The notes under the pieces are model-generated. The model saw only the letters and a list, made by a program, of their open reading frames with translations, was not told the DNA's origin and made no database searches. Of a stretch of DNA of 64,000 nt, positions 9,207 to 16,917 are shown piece by piece. Source of the DNA: Rhodoferax ferrireducens T118 (GTDB lineage Bacteria > Pseudomonadota > Gammaproteobacteria > Burkholderiales > Burkholderiaceae_C); the NCBI RefSeq assembly GCF_000013605.1, contig NC_007908.1:1550001-1614000 (forward strand), written 5' to 3'. Within the stretch, counting starts at the first letter, position 1. Each line of letters begins with the position of its first letter. The position numbers and the translations under genes are program-made.

Positions 9207-9518
9207 CTACTGCATTCCCGTGTGCTGGCAATCTTCCCATGGCAGGACATTGCAGCCACAGTGCGGCACTTCAAGGCTGGCCCCGGTGGTGGGTCCCTTG
9301 AACTGATCGATTGAAGCCTTTGGGGTGCTCTTGGTGGGCCGTGTTGCCCCATCCGTCGAGTCTTCGGTGGCCGCTGCCAAGTTTGGAATCCACCGCAAAA
9401 ACGGACTCAGGTCTGCCACGTCGACGATGTACCAAAGCTTTTTGGTGGCGTCCCAACGGGCTCCCAGTGCCTTCACGGCATCTTTCTCAGCGAATGGTGT
9501 GACTAAATTGATTCTCAT
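9207..9518 (-). CDS. DUF5710-type small protein
   Basis: From the ATG at 9518 the 103-residue product starts MRINLVTPFAEKDAVKALGA and continues RWDATKKLWYIVDVADLSPF. This is the DUF5710 module also found inside plasmid primases and toprim proteins, where 'LGARWD..KKLWY' is the core. The C-terminal half is low in structure and has three cysteines (CGCNVLPWEDC). A longer in-frame upstream extension lacks family similarity and was rejected. The role is unknown; a nucleic-acid-related function is only inferred from where the module occurs elsewhere. Confidence 0.6.
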   Translation of the reverse strand: MRINLVTPFAEKDAVKALGARWDATKKLWYIVDVADLSPFLRWIPNLAAATEDSTDGATRPTKSTPKASIDQFKGPTTGASLEVPHCGCNVLPWEDCQHTGMQ

Positions 9519-9621
9519 TGGGCGAATTATCCATGGTGGCCGTCGACCCAATGCAGAGCCAGTAGTGTTCGATTCCACTGTGCCGACCTTGAAGCAGGTG
9601 ATTTGAATATATGCTTCGGCC

Positions 9622-10110
9622 ATGAACAACAATGAACAAACCCTGATTCGCTTCTACAGCGCCTTTGCAGCGCTCGATGCCGACACCATGGCCAAATGCT
9701 ATGCCGATGATGCGACCTTTGAAGACCCGGCGTTTTCGCTCAAGGGGCGGCGCGAAGTGGGTGGTATGTGGCACATGCTGTGTGATGCCACAAAGAGCAA
9801 GGGGCGCGACGACTGGCGGCTTGAATTCCGTGACATCCATGCCGATGACACCACGGGCCACGCTCACTGGGAAGCGCACTACCGTTTTAGGGTTGCCAAA
9901 CGGGTGGTCCACAACATCATTGAAGCCGAATTCACGTTCACGCCAGAAGGCTTGATCGCCACGCACAAGGATACCTTTGACTTCTGGCGCTGGTCACGTC
10001 AGGCCATGGGCTTGGGCGGTCTCATTCTGGGCTGGATTCCTTTCTTCCGCAGCCAGATGCGCAAGCAAACCCGCGTGGCGCTCACCAAGTACCTGGCAAA
10101 AAAAACTTGA
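9622..10110 (+). CDS. SnoaL/NTF2-like family protein
   Basis: The 162-residue protein has the NTF2-like alpha+beta barrel signature. It starts EQTLIRFYSAFAALDADTMA, then KCYADDATFEDPAF, and continues with WRLEFRDIHADDTTGHAHWEA and a final strand. A C-terminal amphipathic segment (GLGGLILGWIPFFRSQMRKQ) is common in this nuclear transport factor 2-like subgroup. Such proteins are small ligand-binding or isomerase-like proteins; no specific reaction can be assigned. It is divergent from the DUF5710 gene. Confidence 0.75.
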   Translation: MNNNEQTLIRFYSAFAALDADTMAKCYADDATFEDPAFSLKGRREVGGMWHMLCDATKSKGRDDWRLEFRDIHADDTTGHAHWEAHYRFRVAKRVVHNIIEAEFTFTPEGLIATHKDTFDFWRWSRQAMGLGGLILGWIPFFRSQMRKQTRVALTKYLAKKT

Positions 10111-10138
10111 CTGTTCGGGCATGCCAGGTGGTCCCCAG

Positions 10139-10268
10139 ACCGAACCAATGCAGGGCTCAAAGCCTGGCAATGAGCAAACGCGGAATAGAAGAGCATTAAG
10201 GTTTTTGACAACCTAAGTGCTTGACTTCGATTTGAGTTCTGGCTCCTCGACCTTGGGACCTGGGGTTC
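10139..10268 (-). other. decayed duplicate of the tRNA-Asn 3' end and its downstream region
   Basis: This stretch is collinear with 14424-14550. It begins with the short repeat core CGAACCAATGCAG and shares the segments GCAATGAGC, CGCGGA and CCTAAGTGCTTGA. It then carries TGGCTCCTCGACC at 10240-10252, identical to the 3' end of tRNA-Asn at 14522-14534. About 30 bases of degenerate tRNA follow up to the stop codon of the next gene. A weak hairpin corresponding to the tRNA terminator is also kept. It is either the relic of a second tRNA-Asn gene or the far end of a former tRNA-targeted insertion. Confidence 0.55.
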
Positions 10269-10595
10269 TCAGACCTTTTGCTTCTTAGCCTTGGCAGGCG
10301 CCGCAGGGGTGTTGCTGTCGGCTTCAGTTGCAACGCCTGAGCCTTCTGTCAGCGCTTCTTCAAATTCAGCCAACTCTTTGCCAATGGAAGCATATTTCTT
10401 GGACTTGGCTCTGTTGTCGATCCATTTGAGTGCAGCAGCTTCCAAGTCTTCTTTGAAATGAGCAAGCGCTGATTCTTTGACGGCTTTGGTTGCCGTCTTT
10501 GAGGTACTGGACCAGAGGTCAATCAGGTCTGACAAGCCGTTGTCAAAATCGTCGAACGTTTCAAGGCGTATCCATTGGCCGCTTTTGTCAAACAT
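10269..10595 (-). CDS. hypothetical soluble helical protein
   Basis: I do not recognise this 108-residue protein. It starts MFDKSGQWIRLETFDDFD, is helical in its middle (TKAVKESALAHFKEDLEAAALKW in two helices), and ends in a flexible Ala/Pro/Lys-rich tail (PAAPAKAKKQKV) of the kind seen in phasins or nucleoid proteins. This resemblance is weak. Its stop codon abuts the decayed tRNA-Asn fragment. Confidence 0.5.
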   Translation of the reverse strand: MFDKSGQWIRLETFDDFDNGLSDLIDLWSSTSKTATKAVKESALAHFKEDLEAAALKWIDNRAKSKKYASIGKELAEFEEALTEGSGVATEADSNTPAAPAKAKKQKV

Positions 10596-10682
10596 TTTTT
10601 CTTTCAGTAATTGGTAATTGCATGCGGGTCAGTTTAGCGGGCGATCCGTCGAAGCCAAGAGGCCCCAGCCAGTTACGGGTGG

Positions 10683-11423
10683 TCAGATTGGCTTGACGAA
10701 CAGCCCGATGGTCAGGCAGATTCCGATGCACACGATCAGGATGCGAAGTGTTCTCTCGTTGACCCTGTGTAGTGCCCAAGAACCACATAAGCCTCCGATG
10801 ATGGCCCCAGCACTGAGTGCGAGCGCTTCGTGCCAGTGCACCTGTGGCGAGGTCACAAACAGTGCCACGGCAGATGCATTCATGACTCCGGCCAGAACAT
10901 TTTTAGTGGCGCCGGCGTTACGGGTCGGCAACCCTGCCATTGTGAGTGCAGCCATCATCAAAAATCCGATACCACCACCAAAATATCCGCCATAGATTGC
11001 AATCACAAACTGACTGACGGCTGCGCCAAGCGGCCCCAGGTGAACCGTGGACTCGCGGGTTTTGCGTAAAAAGCTGCCCCAAGCGAATACGACTGTGGCA
11101 AATAGCACCAGCCATGGAACAAGGCGTGTGAACACTGCCGAAGGAGTTTTCAGCAGCAGTAATCCTCCCAGCGCCCCTCCAAGAACGCTAACCAAAAATA
11201 GTGCCCAAAATGGCAGCCTGCCGACACCGGTCACGAGCCGCCGACCTGCCAAGCCTGAGGTCACCTGAGCGGGAAATAGCGCCACCGTGGACGTGATGTT
11301 GGCGGCCAGTGGCGTCATGCCAGACAAGATCAGCACCGGCAAGGTGATGAAAGAACCACCGCCAGCCAGAGAATTTTGTAAACCAGCCCAGAGCCCGGCA
11401 ACGACAACGAATGCAATCAGCAT
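10683..11423 (-). CDS. TauE/SafE (TSUP) family permease
   Basis: The 246-residue integral membrane protein is of TSUP length with about eight helices. It carries the two family repeats: GLWAGLQNSLAGGGSFITLP at the start of the first and IYGGYFGGGIGFLMM at the start of the second. TSUP proteins export or import small sulfur-containing or carboxylate anions (sulfite, sulfoacetate, taurine-derived compounds). The substrate here is unknown. GGGAG precedes the ATG at a usual distance. Confidence 0.85.
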   Translation of the reverse strand: MLIAFVVVAGLWAGLQNSLAGGGSFITLPVLILSGMTPLAANITSTVALFPAQVTSGLAGRRLVTGVGRLPFWALFLVSVLGGALGGLLLLKTPSAVFTRLVPWLVLFATVVFAWGSFLRKTRESTVHLGPLGAAVSQFVIAIYGGYFGGGIGFLMMAALTMAGLPTRNAGATKNVLAGVMNASAVALFVTSPQVHWHEALALSAGAIIGGLCGSWALHRVNERTLRILIVCIGICLTIGLFVKPI

Positions 11424-11463
11424 GAAACTCCCATACAGGCGGTACAGTTGTAAGAGGACACCG

Positions 11464-11483
11464 CCGAACCAATGCAGAACCGG
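11464..11483 (+). repeat. short dispersed repeat, copy 3 of 4
   Basis: The core CCGAACCAATGCAGAACC lies in the 232-base intergenic space upstream of the TauE/SafE gene. The flanks do not match the other copies, so this is the shortest of the four. Confidence 0.5.
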
Positions 11484-11655
11484 ATGACATCAAGTATGCG
11501 AGCTACAAAGGGGCTCTTGCTTTCCTTTTTGGTGGAAGGCGTCATAGAAATTCGAGCAGCACCATTGGTTTTTGCCTTTTCTGGTTGGGAATTTGAAGTA
11601 TGCCGTCACCAATGAGTGATTCAACTGACACCTAGATCTTAGGCTGGTGAGAGCG

Positions 11656-12489
11656 TCACCTGGACGCTTTAGCGAATCGGGCCAATTCAGTGTCTGCCGT
11701 CTCCATGTGCGTCAAGAACCAGTCTCCCAGGAGTTCCTCCAGATCGGATTTAACCAGGTTTTCATTGGCAATCCTGAGTGAAATGATGTTGAGCCTGGCA
11801 AGCATTTCCAGATGTTCCTGCGTGTGGACTTTGAGTTTAGGGTAATGAAGGCGGCGCATCATTTCTTCTTCGTGCGAGAGGTGCGTGCGCATGTACTGGA
11901 GAAGTCGCATGGCGGATATGACCTGCCCTTCATGGGACGTGGCAGCTAGGACATAGGCGGCCCGTTTGAACAATTCCCGGTGTTGTTCGTCGATAGCCTG
12001 ATCACCGATCTTGTATTGGTCCCTCCATTCGATGCGCGTCGAGAAATGGTGGATTTCAGACTCCACCCAATCGCGCGCGCTGGCATAGTCTTCAAAGACC
12101 TGACTTTTTACCCCGGCATCAAGATAGCAATTCAAGAATTCTGGCGCCATCAATGCGCCATCTTCGACGTCGGGTGCAAAAACAAGGGCAACAACCGGCC
12201 TAATTTCCGGATTTTCATATCTCAATTTGAGATAGTTAGCAAAATTCTGTTTGGCTGCCGGTGGCATGAACGCGCTTTGTTGGAAGGTGACGATCTGGCC
12301 CCATAGGCCCTGTCGCGCCAGCCTCTGACTGAATTCGTTGATGGTTGCGGGGATTTCTTCCACAAGTTCCTTAAACGGTCCTCTTGCCGTCGTATGCAGA
12401 ATGCGCCCTCTAACGCGGTACTCGATTTGATCGTGTACCTTGCCCGGTATAGTCGCTATAGCGTCCGACGAACCTGTTTTAAAGCTCAT
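11656..12489 (-). CDS. SpoIIAA-like domain fused to bacteriohemerythrin
   Basis: The 277-residue protein has two parts. Residues 1 to about 150 look like a SpoIIAA/STAS-like fold (RGRILHTTARGPF early, FEDYASARDWVESE at the end of the domain). Residues about 150-277 form a hemerythrin with the whole di-iron ligand set: His in IDEQHRELF, His and Glu in HLSHEEEMM, the pair in HTQEH, and His with Asp in HMETAD. Hemerythrins bind O2 or sense O2 and NO at a non-heme di-iron site. The fusion suggests a cytoplasmic gas-sensing module coupled to a protein-interaction domain. No partner gene is adjacent. Confidence 0.85.
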   Translation of the reverse strand: MSFKTGSSDAIATIPGKVHDQIEYRVRGRILHTTARGPFKELVEEIPATINEFSQRLARQGLWGQIVTFQQSAFMPPAAKQNFANYLKLRYENPEIRPVVALVFAPDVEDGALMAPEFLNCYLDAGVKSQVFEDYASARDWVESEIHHFSTRIEWRDQYKIGDQAIDEQHRELFKRAAYVLAATSHEGQVISAMRLLQYMRTHLSHEEEMMRRLHYPKLKVHTQEHLEMLARLNIISLRIANENLVKSDLEELLGDWFLTHMETADTELARFAKASR

Positions 12490-12702
12490 GGTTCAATTGT
12501 CTCGTCAATGACATGACGGCCATTGTGAATCAATCCAGATTAATTCTCATGCGGGGAATTATCGATGTGACTGCATAACGAAGCGGCAGACAGGCTGTCC
12601 TTTACATCCAGCTCCAAATCGCCACGAGAATTCGACGCCCTGGCAAAACATTAAGAACCCTCCAGTGGTGCTTGAAATCCAGCGTTTGGGAGTAGCTCTG
12701 CT

Positions 12703-12900
12703 TCATTGCGGCTCACTCCCGATTGGCACAGGAATGCCCTCACGCAACCATTCGACGACTGCTACCTCTGGCTCACTCTGTTGCCACCGCTGGTCATTCC
12801 AGAGATCCTTTGCAACTTCATCGCGCTGTCCTCGGTGCAGTCTCGGCCATTGCGCATGCAGGCGGGCAGAGCACCTTGCCACCCATTCATTTGTATCCAT
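12703..12900 (-). CDS. small hypothetical protein
   Basis: The ATG at 12900 gives a 65-residue hydrophilic product starting MDTNEWVARCSARLHAQW. A GGAG ribosome binding site lies 8 bases upstream, which favours this start over one 8 codons earlier. It is Trp- and Arg-rich, with no signal or membrane segment. Proteins of similar size and composition occur as unknowns in Comamonadaceae, but I cannot assign a family. The 213-base gap on its downstream side holds nothing I can support. Confidence 0.45.
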   Translation of the reverse strand: MDTNEWVARCSARLHAQWPRLHRGQRDEVAKDLWNDQRWQQSEPEVAVVEWLREGIPVPIGSEPQ

Positions 12901-13061
12901 TTCGGCATCTCCAAAGATAAACACTGTTATTTTGTACAGTATACGAAATTTGGAGAAAAAGTAAACAGGTGTCCAGATCGATAATTCGACTTTGATTTGG
13001 AGTCGATATGGCCTTGCATTGCACTAGCATGTCGCCCTTTGTATAGATCACAAAAACAGCA

Positions 13062-13340
13062 ATGGCGGATGTCACGTACCGATTGGTGATTTGCGGGCTC
13101 GTTCAGGGCGTTTTTTACCGTGGTTCAATGGTTTCTCGAGCCAACGCCTTGGGTTTGAGGGGCTGGGTGCGAAACCGACTGGATGGCTCGGTGGAGGCAG
13201 TGGTGCAGGGAGAGGCCACCGAGGTGAACCGCATGGTCGAATGGGCCAGGCGTGGCCCGTCAAATGCCGTCGTCACATCGGTGAACATCTTTCCCAGTGA
13301 AGGTGACTTCGTTGGTTTTCAACTGCGCGAATCCACCTGA
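13062..13340 (+). CDS. acyP: acylphosphatase
   Basis: The 92-residue protein is the right length for acylphosphatase and carries the active-site arginine in GLVQGVFYRGS and the asparagine in LRGWVRNRLDGSVEAVVQG. These two residues bind the acyl phosphate and the attacking water. The enzyme hydrolyses carboxyl-phosphate bonds such as acetyl phosphate or 1,3-bisphosphoglycerate. Seen as a single gene; the ribosome binding site is weak. The 299-base gap downstream holds only a terminator-like hairpin. Confidence 0.92.
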   Translation: MADVTYRLVICGLVQGVFYRGSMVSRANALGLRGWVRNRLDGSVEAVVQGEATEVNRMVEWARRGPSNAVVTSVNIFPSEGDFVGFQLREST

Positions 13341-13585
13341 ACACCGCATTCACCCATAGCCCTGTCAGCATCGGTTGATATGCATACTGTTTCCGCCGAT
13401 ACGGATTTGACCAGTGGTGCCAGTGAGGTGGTTGACTACTCAAAAAACCTGGCGCAGAATTTGTTTGCGACCGAGTCTTTATCCTCGGTGAAGGAGCCCC
13501 ATACATGACAATGGACCACACTTACGCTCACTCCTGACTGACGGGTTGCCGTCATGACGCTTCCCATACTTGAGGAAGCACCTAG

Positions 13586-13621
13586 AAGGGCTAGGGTTCG
13601 TTATGAGCTCTGCCCTTTTTC
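13586..13621 (+). terminator. putative intrinsic terminator
   Basis: AAGGGC at 13586 pairs with GCCCTT at 13612, followed directly by a run of five T. It would end plus-strand transcription from the acylphosphatase gene ahead of the oppositely oriented gene at 13640. Confidence 0.5.
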
Positions 13622-13639
13622 ATTGTGTCTGCCGTCCTG

Positions 13640-13834
13640 CTAGCCCGACCTGCCGTTGCGCGGCCCAAGGAAGTACCACAGCAGCAGACCCAGAACGGGC
13701 AGCAACACTACCGCGATTATCCAGATCAATTTTTTTTCGTTGGATACCGCGCTTTGGAAAATGTTGAGAATGGCCCAAATGTCCCCAGCGAGTACCAGCA
13801 CGCCAAAAAGTCCGTTGTATCCAAAGTTCATCAT
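13640..13834 (-). CDS. PLD nuclease N-terminal-like membrane protein
   Basis: The 64-residue product has two membrane helices (FGVLVLAGDIWAILNIF and LIWIIAVVLLPVLGLLLWYF). The second ends in the conserved LLWYFLGPR, the hallmark of the PLDc_N (cardiolipin synthase N-terminal) domain. It has no catalytic domain, so it is a stand-alone membrane module of unknown role. AAGGAA lies upstream of two consecutive ATG codons; the first (13834) was chosen. Confidence 0.75.
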   Translation of the reverse strand: MMNFGYNGLFGVLVLAGDIWAILNIFQSAVSNEKKLIWIIAVVLLPVLGLLLWYFLGPRNGRSG

Positions 13835-13905
13835 TCCAAGTTCCTTTTGCTTGCGGCCCAAATCGTCAATACGTGAGCCTCAGGCAATGTAGCTTGAATA
13901 TGCCC

Positions 13906-14367
13906 TCAATAATCCTTGCGAAATTGGTTGTGGCATGTTTTGCAGCTGTATTGCACATCATTGACGGCCGTTCGGACGATGTCTAGATTGCCGCCCTCTG
14001 CCGCCTTGACGAGCTGGCTCACCGCGGCTTGATAATTTTCCTGTGCTTGTTTGAATTCGGTGGGCTGCATCCATACGGCGGGCTTGGCGTGTGTCGGCGG
14101 GTAATTGCTGTCCGGGGTGAAATAGCCCCAGGGCTGCATCGCCAGCTTTTCCAACGCCAATGCGCTGACGTGGAACTCACGCGGGTTGTAGTCCTTGCGA
14201 TCACGGGCAACCATGCCCATGGGCTCCAGGGTGCGCGTAAATTCTTTAAAAATCGCCCTGCGCTTGGTGACAAGCTGAGCGGGGTGGGTGTCTATTGCCT
14301 CGTCACAGGCCGTTAGAGTCAGTACGGCGGCAATGGCTAGCAGAGAAGAGGATTTTAATATTGGCAT
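13906..14367 (-). CDS. cytochrome c' family lipoprotein
   Basis: The 153-residue protein has a lipoprotein signal ending LTAC (lipidated Cys21). A four-helix domain with the heme motif CKTCH at 142-146, close to the C-terminus, is the class II cytochrome c (c') arrangement. The helix before it (NDVQYSCKTCHNQFRKDY) is typical. Cytochromes c' bind NO or serve as electron carriers. Here the lipid anchor implies membrane attachment rather than a free periplasmic form. Its upstream side faces tRNA-Asn. Confidence 0.85.
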   Translation of the reverse strand: MPILKSSSLLAIAAVLTLTACDEAIDTHPAQLVTKRRAIFKEFTRTLEPMGMVARDRKDYNPREFHVSALALEKLAMQPWGYFTPDSNYPPTHAKPAVWMQPTEFKQAQENYQAAVSQLVKAAEGGNLDIVRTAVNDVQYSCKTCHNQFRKDY

Positions 14368-14409
14368 GGACTTATTGATTCACAGGAAGACGTCTACGAT
14401 ATAAGACCT

Positions 14410-14460
14410 CTGCATCCACCCAACCGAACCAATGCAGAGCCCAAGGGCTGCAATGAGCCA
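14410..14460 (+). repeat. short dispersed repeat, copy 4 of 4
   Basis: CTGCAT at 14410 and ATGCAG at 14432 flank the core CCGAACCAATGCAGAGCCC. The segment continues with GCAATGAGC, shared with the copy at 10139. It lies just downstream of the tRNA-Asn terminator. Confidence 0.6.
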
Positions 14461-14471
14461 TCGCGGACAAG

Positions 14472-14504
14472 AAAAAAGCACCTAAGCCAAAGGCCTAAGT
14501 GCTT
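14472..14504 (-). terminator. intrinsic terminator of tRNA-Asn
   Basis: On the minus strand a 13-bp stem with minor mismatches (AAGCACTTAGGCC against GGCTTAGGTGCTT) is followed by a run of six T, 18 bases past the tRNA 3' end. Confidence 0.8.
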
Positions 14505-14521
14505 GATTCGTTTCTTGTTTT

Positions 14522-14597
14522 TGGCTCCTCGACCTGGGCTCGAACCAGGGACCTACGGATTAACAGTCCGGCGCTCTACCAACTGAGCTATCGAGGA
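14522..14597 (-). tRNA. tRNA-Asn (anticodon GTT), CCA encoded
   Basis: On the minus strand the gene starts TCCTCGATAGCTCAG and shows the anticodon arm GGACTGTTAATCC with GTT. The T-arm is CCTGGTTCGAGCCCAGG, and the 3' end is CGAGGAGCCA. All four arms pair. A candidate -10 box TATAAT lies about 75-80 bases upstream (14674-14679). Confidence 0.97.
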
Positions 14598-14802
14598 ATA
14601 TTTTTTTGTTATCAACAACTTAGGTTGTCAGCGGCAATGTTAATTGCCTTGCGAACAAGTTGCGACAGCCAGAATTATAGGGTACTTTTTTGGCTGTAAT
14701 TTCTTGCCAAGGTTGGGCTTTGAAATTTGGATCAGCTGGAACCCAATACGGCAGTTATCGCTGCGTTTTGCTTGATGAGACAGTGTGCTTTGCCCTGCCG
14801 CT

Positions 14803-16713
14803 TCAGCTCACACGGTTGATCGTCGCCACAGACCGGACGCAATTGCGCCCGTCATGCTTGGCCTGATAAAGCGCTTTGTCAGCGTGGGCCAACAACTCCT
14901 GTGGGCTAAGGTACTGGTCGGGTATGCCACAGGCCACGCCAAAGCTGGCGGTGACGTGAATCGTGCCGCCTTCAAAAGGCACATGCAGTTGCTCGATGTC
15001 CGCGCGAAATCCCTCGGCCAGCGCCACCGAATCCTGCTGGTTGCTGTTAACCAGCAGAATGACAAATTCCTCTCCACCATAACGCGCCAGCACATCACCG
15101 ACACGTTGAATCCGGGGTTGCAGCAAATGGGCCACGGCGCGCAGGCAAGCGTCACCGCCCATATGACCGTAGCTGTCATTGACCAGCTTGAAGTGATCAA
15201 CGTCAATCATGATCAGCGACAGCGGACTTTTCTGTCGGTCAGCCCGCCGATGTTCCAGGGCCAAGGCGCGGTCGAAGAACGCGCGGTTGCCGATTTGGGT
15301 CAGTCCGTCCATGTTGGACAGGCGTTGCAGCTGGTCGTTGGCCAGCTTGAGTTGACCCAGCGTTCGGTTCAGGTCATTGGTGCGCGCCGTGACCCGTTGT
15401 TCCAGTTCGCGGTTGGCATCTTCCTTGGTCTTGATCAGCGCTTCTTGAGAGGCGCGCGCCCAGCGTTCATGGCCCAATGCCACAGCCTGCGCGTTGACCC
15501 TGAGCATGCGATCATGGTTGATCCGGTCGGCCAGCGTAAATGACAGCAAAAGCACCAACAAGACAATGCCAATCTGGGACGCATTGTGGGTCCAGGCGTT
15601 GGACGGTATCAAACCAAATTTGCTGGCATTCAGGACGCACAGGCTAATGAGCACGGTGGTCCAGGCAAGGCAATAAAAGCGCGCGAATTTGGCGCCGCGC
15701 CACCACCGCCAGTAGCCCAGCGCCAACGCGGTCAAAGCAATGGGGATGGTGAGGGCGGCGCCCACACGCACCGTCAGGCTGTAGGGCAAAACAAAGGTCA
15801 GCGCCAACAGCAGGGCGCTGACTGTTGCCAGTGCCCGTGTCAGGTAGTGCGCTGGCCTTGAAAACTTGCTCAGCCTGAGAAAGCCGTCGGCAAAAAGACA
15901 GGTGAACAACTCTGCACTGGCCATAAAGGTGGAGATGGCAAAGCTGTTCCAACGCACCGCGTTGGGCCAGGCATAGGCAAAGGTGTAGCCGTTCAAGGTG
16001 AGATGAAAGAGCAGGTAGCTCGCGACAAATCCAATGTAAAAAAGGTAGTTGATGTCGCGGGTTGAAAAGTAGACAAACAGGTTGTAGACAATCATGATCA
16101 GCAGGATGCCGATCACCATGCCCTGTAATAATTTTTCGTTACCGTTGGTCTCATAAAACTGGGTCGGATCCCAGATTCGAAAAGGTGCTTCAATCGTGCC
16201 CGATGAGGCCAGGCGGATGTAGATCAAATTGGCCCCGGGCGCCAGATTCAGGGGCATGACGAAATTTTGGTGTCGAAGTACTCGCTGTGCAAAGGGCTTT
16301 TCATCACCCAGGGCGTAGCTGGTTTTGAGCTGGCCGGCCGTGTAGTGGTACAGCTGCACGTCATCAAGGAAGGGGATTGGCAACTCGACGAAACGTGCAA
16401 GGTCCTGGCTTGCGAGGTTGTCGATCTGGAAGCGAAACCAGTAGGCGTCTTCGGTGAAACCAAAGTTGGGCGATTTTCGGGTGATGGTCTGCCAGGTTTG
16501 CTTGGGCGACATGACCTGGTCAGGTGTCAGGGTTCGGGTACTGTCCGTCAACATGCCCATGCGGGTGTCTACGTCAATGCGACCGGGTGTCTGAGCTGAC
16601 ACCTCAAAAACCGGAAAACTGGCGTCTGCCGAGCTGGGGGATGCGTGCAGCGCGGGTGCCAGCAGGCCCAGCACGCAGGTCAACCCGCAAAGCACAACGG
16701 CTTTCAAATTCAA
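14803..16713 (-). CDS. diguanylate cyclase with 7TMR-DISM sensor
   Basis: The 636-residue protein starts with a signal peptide (about 1-24) and a periplasmic 7TMR-DISMED2-type carbohydrate-binding-like domain (about 40-185). Seven membrane helices (about 195-395), a coiled coil (about 415-465) and a GGDEF domain follow. The active site is intact: DVDHFK at 504-509 and GGEEF at 546-550. The inhibitory I-site RVGD is at 537-540. It should make cyclic di-GMP from two GTP at the inner membrane, with product feedback. No EAL domain is present. It is convergent to nothing and has no obvious operon partner. Confidence 0.92.
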   Translation of the reverse strand: MNLKAVVLCGLTCVLGLLAPALHASPSSADASFPVFEVSAQTPGRIDVDTRMGMLTDSTRTLTPDQVMSPKQTWQTITRKSPNFGFTEDAYWFRFQIDNLASQDLARFVELPIPFLDDVQLYHYTAGQLKTSYALGDEKPFAQRVLRHQNFVMPLNLAPGANLIYIRLASSGTIEAPFRIWDPTQFYETNGNEKLLQGMVIGILLIMIVYNLFVYFSTRDINYLFYIGFVASYLLFHLTLNGYTFAYAWPNAVRWNSFAISTFMASAELFTCLFADGFLRLSKFSRPAHYLTRALATVSALLLALTFVLPYSLTVRVGAALTIPIALTALALGYWRWWRGAKFARFYCLAWTTVLISLCVLNASKFGLIPSNAWTHNASQIGIVLLVLLLSFTLADRINHDRMLRVNAQAVALGHERWARASQEALIKTKEDANRELEQRVTARTNDLNRTLGQLKLANDQLQRLSNMDGLTQIGNRAFFDRALALEHRRADRQKSPLSLIMIDVDHFKLVNDSYGHMGGDACLRAVAHLLQPRIQRVGDVLARYGGEEFVILLVNSNQQDSVALAEGFRADIEQLHVPFEGGTIHVTASFGVACGIPDQYLSPQELLAHADKALYQAKHDGRNCVRSVATINRVS

Positions 16714-16747
16714 AGTCAGAATTCTCCAGAGTTGCGCTCAAGAATGA

Positions 16748-16851
16748 GGTTGACGAGCCTTGACCCCGGCACTGGCTCCACAGTTAGGGCTGCTTGGTTC
16801 CCCACCTGACCCGGTTGGCCGCTTCACCATGCGGGAAGGCCCGTCAGGCGC
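16748..16851 (-). ncRNA. ffs: signal recognition particle RNA (4.5S)
   Basis: On the minus strand the central element reads GGTCAGGTGGGGAACCAAGC then AGCC. It is the domain IV hairpin that binds Ffh, with a GGAA tetraloop. The ends pair (TGACGGGCCTT near the 5' end, AAGGCTCGTCA near the 3' end) to form the long rod. A TACAAT box at 16853-16858 fits a -10 element. It lies in the gap between the diguanylate cyclase and dnaX, divergent from dnaX. The exact ends are estimated from pairing. Confidence 0.9.
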
Positions 16852-16917
16852 AATTGTAGGGCAGAGTGACTGTTCAGGTTTTCCGGGCCCCCGTGGGTCG
16901 CACCTTAGAATCTGGGC

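Noticed and set aside
13380..13508. 42-codon frame starting MHTVSADTDLTSG after the acylphosphatase gene
   Set aside because: It reads somewhat like protein, but has no ribosome binding site, no family match that I recognise and is very short; it could be a gene remnant.
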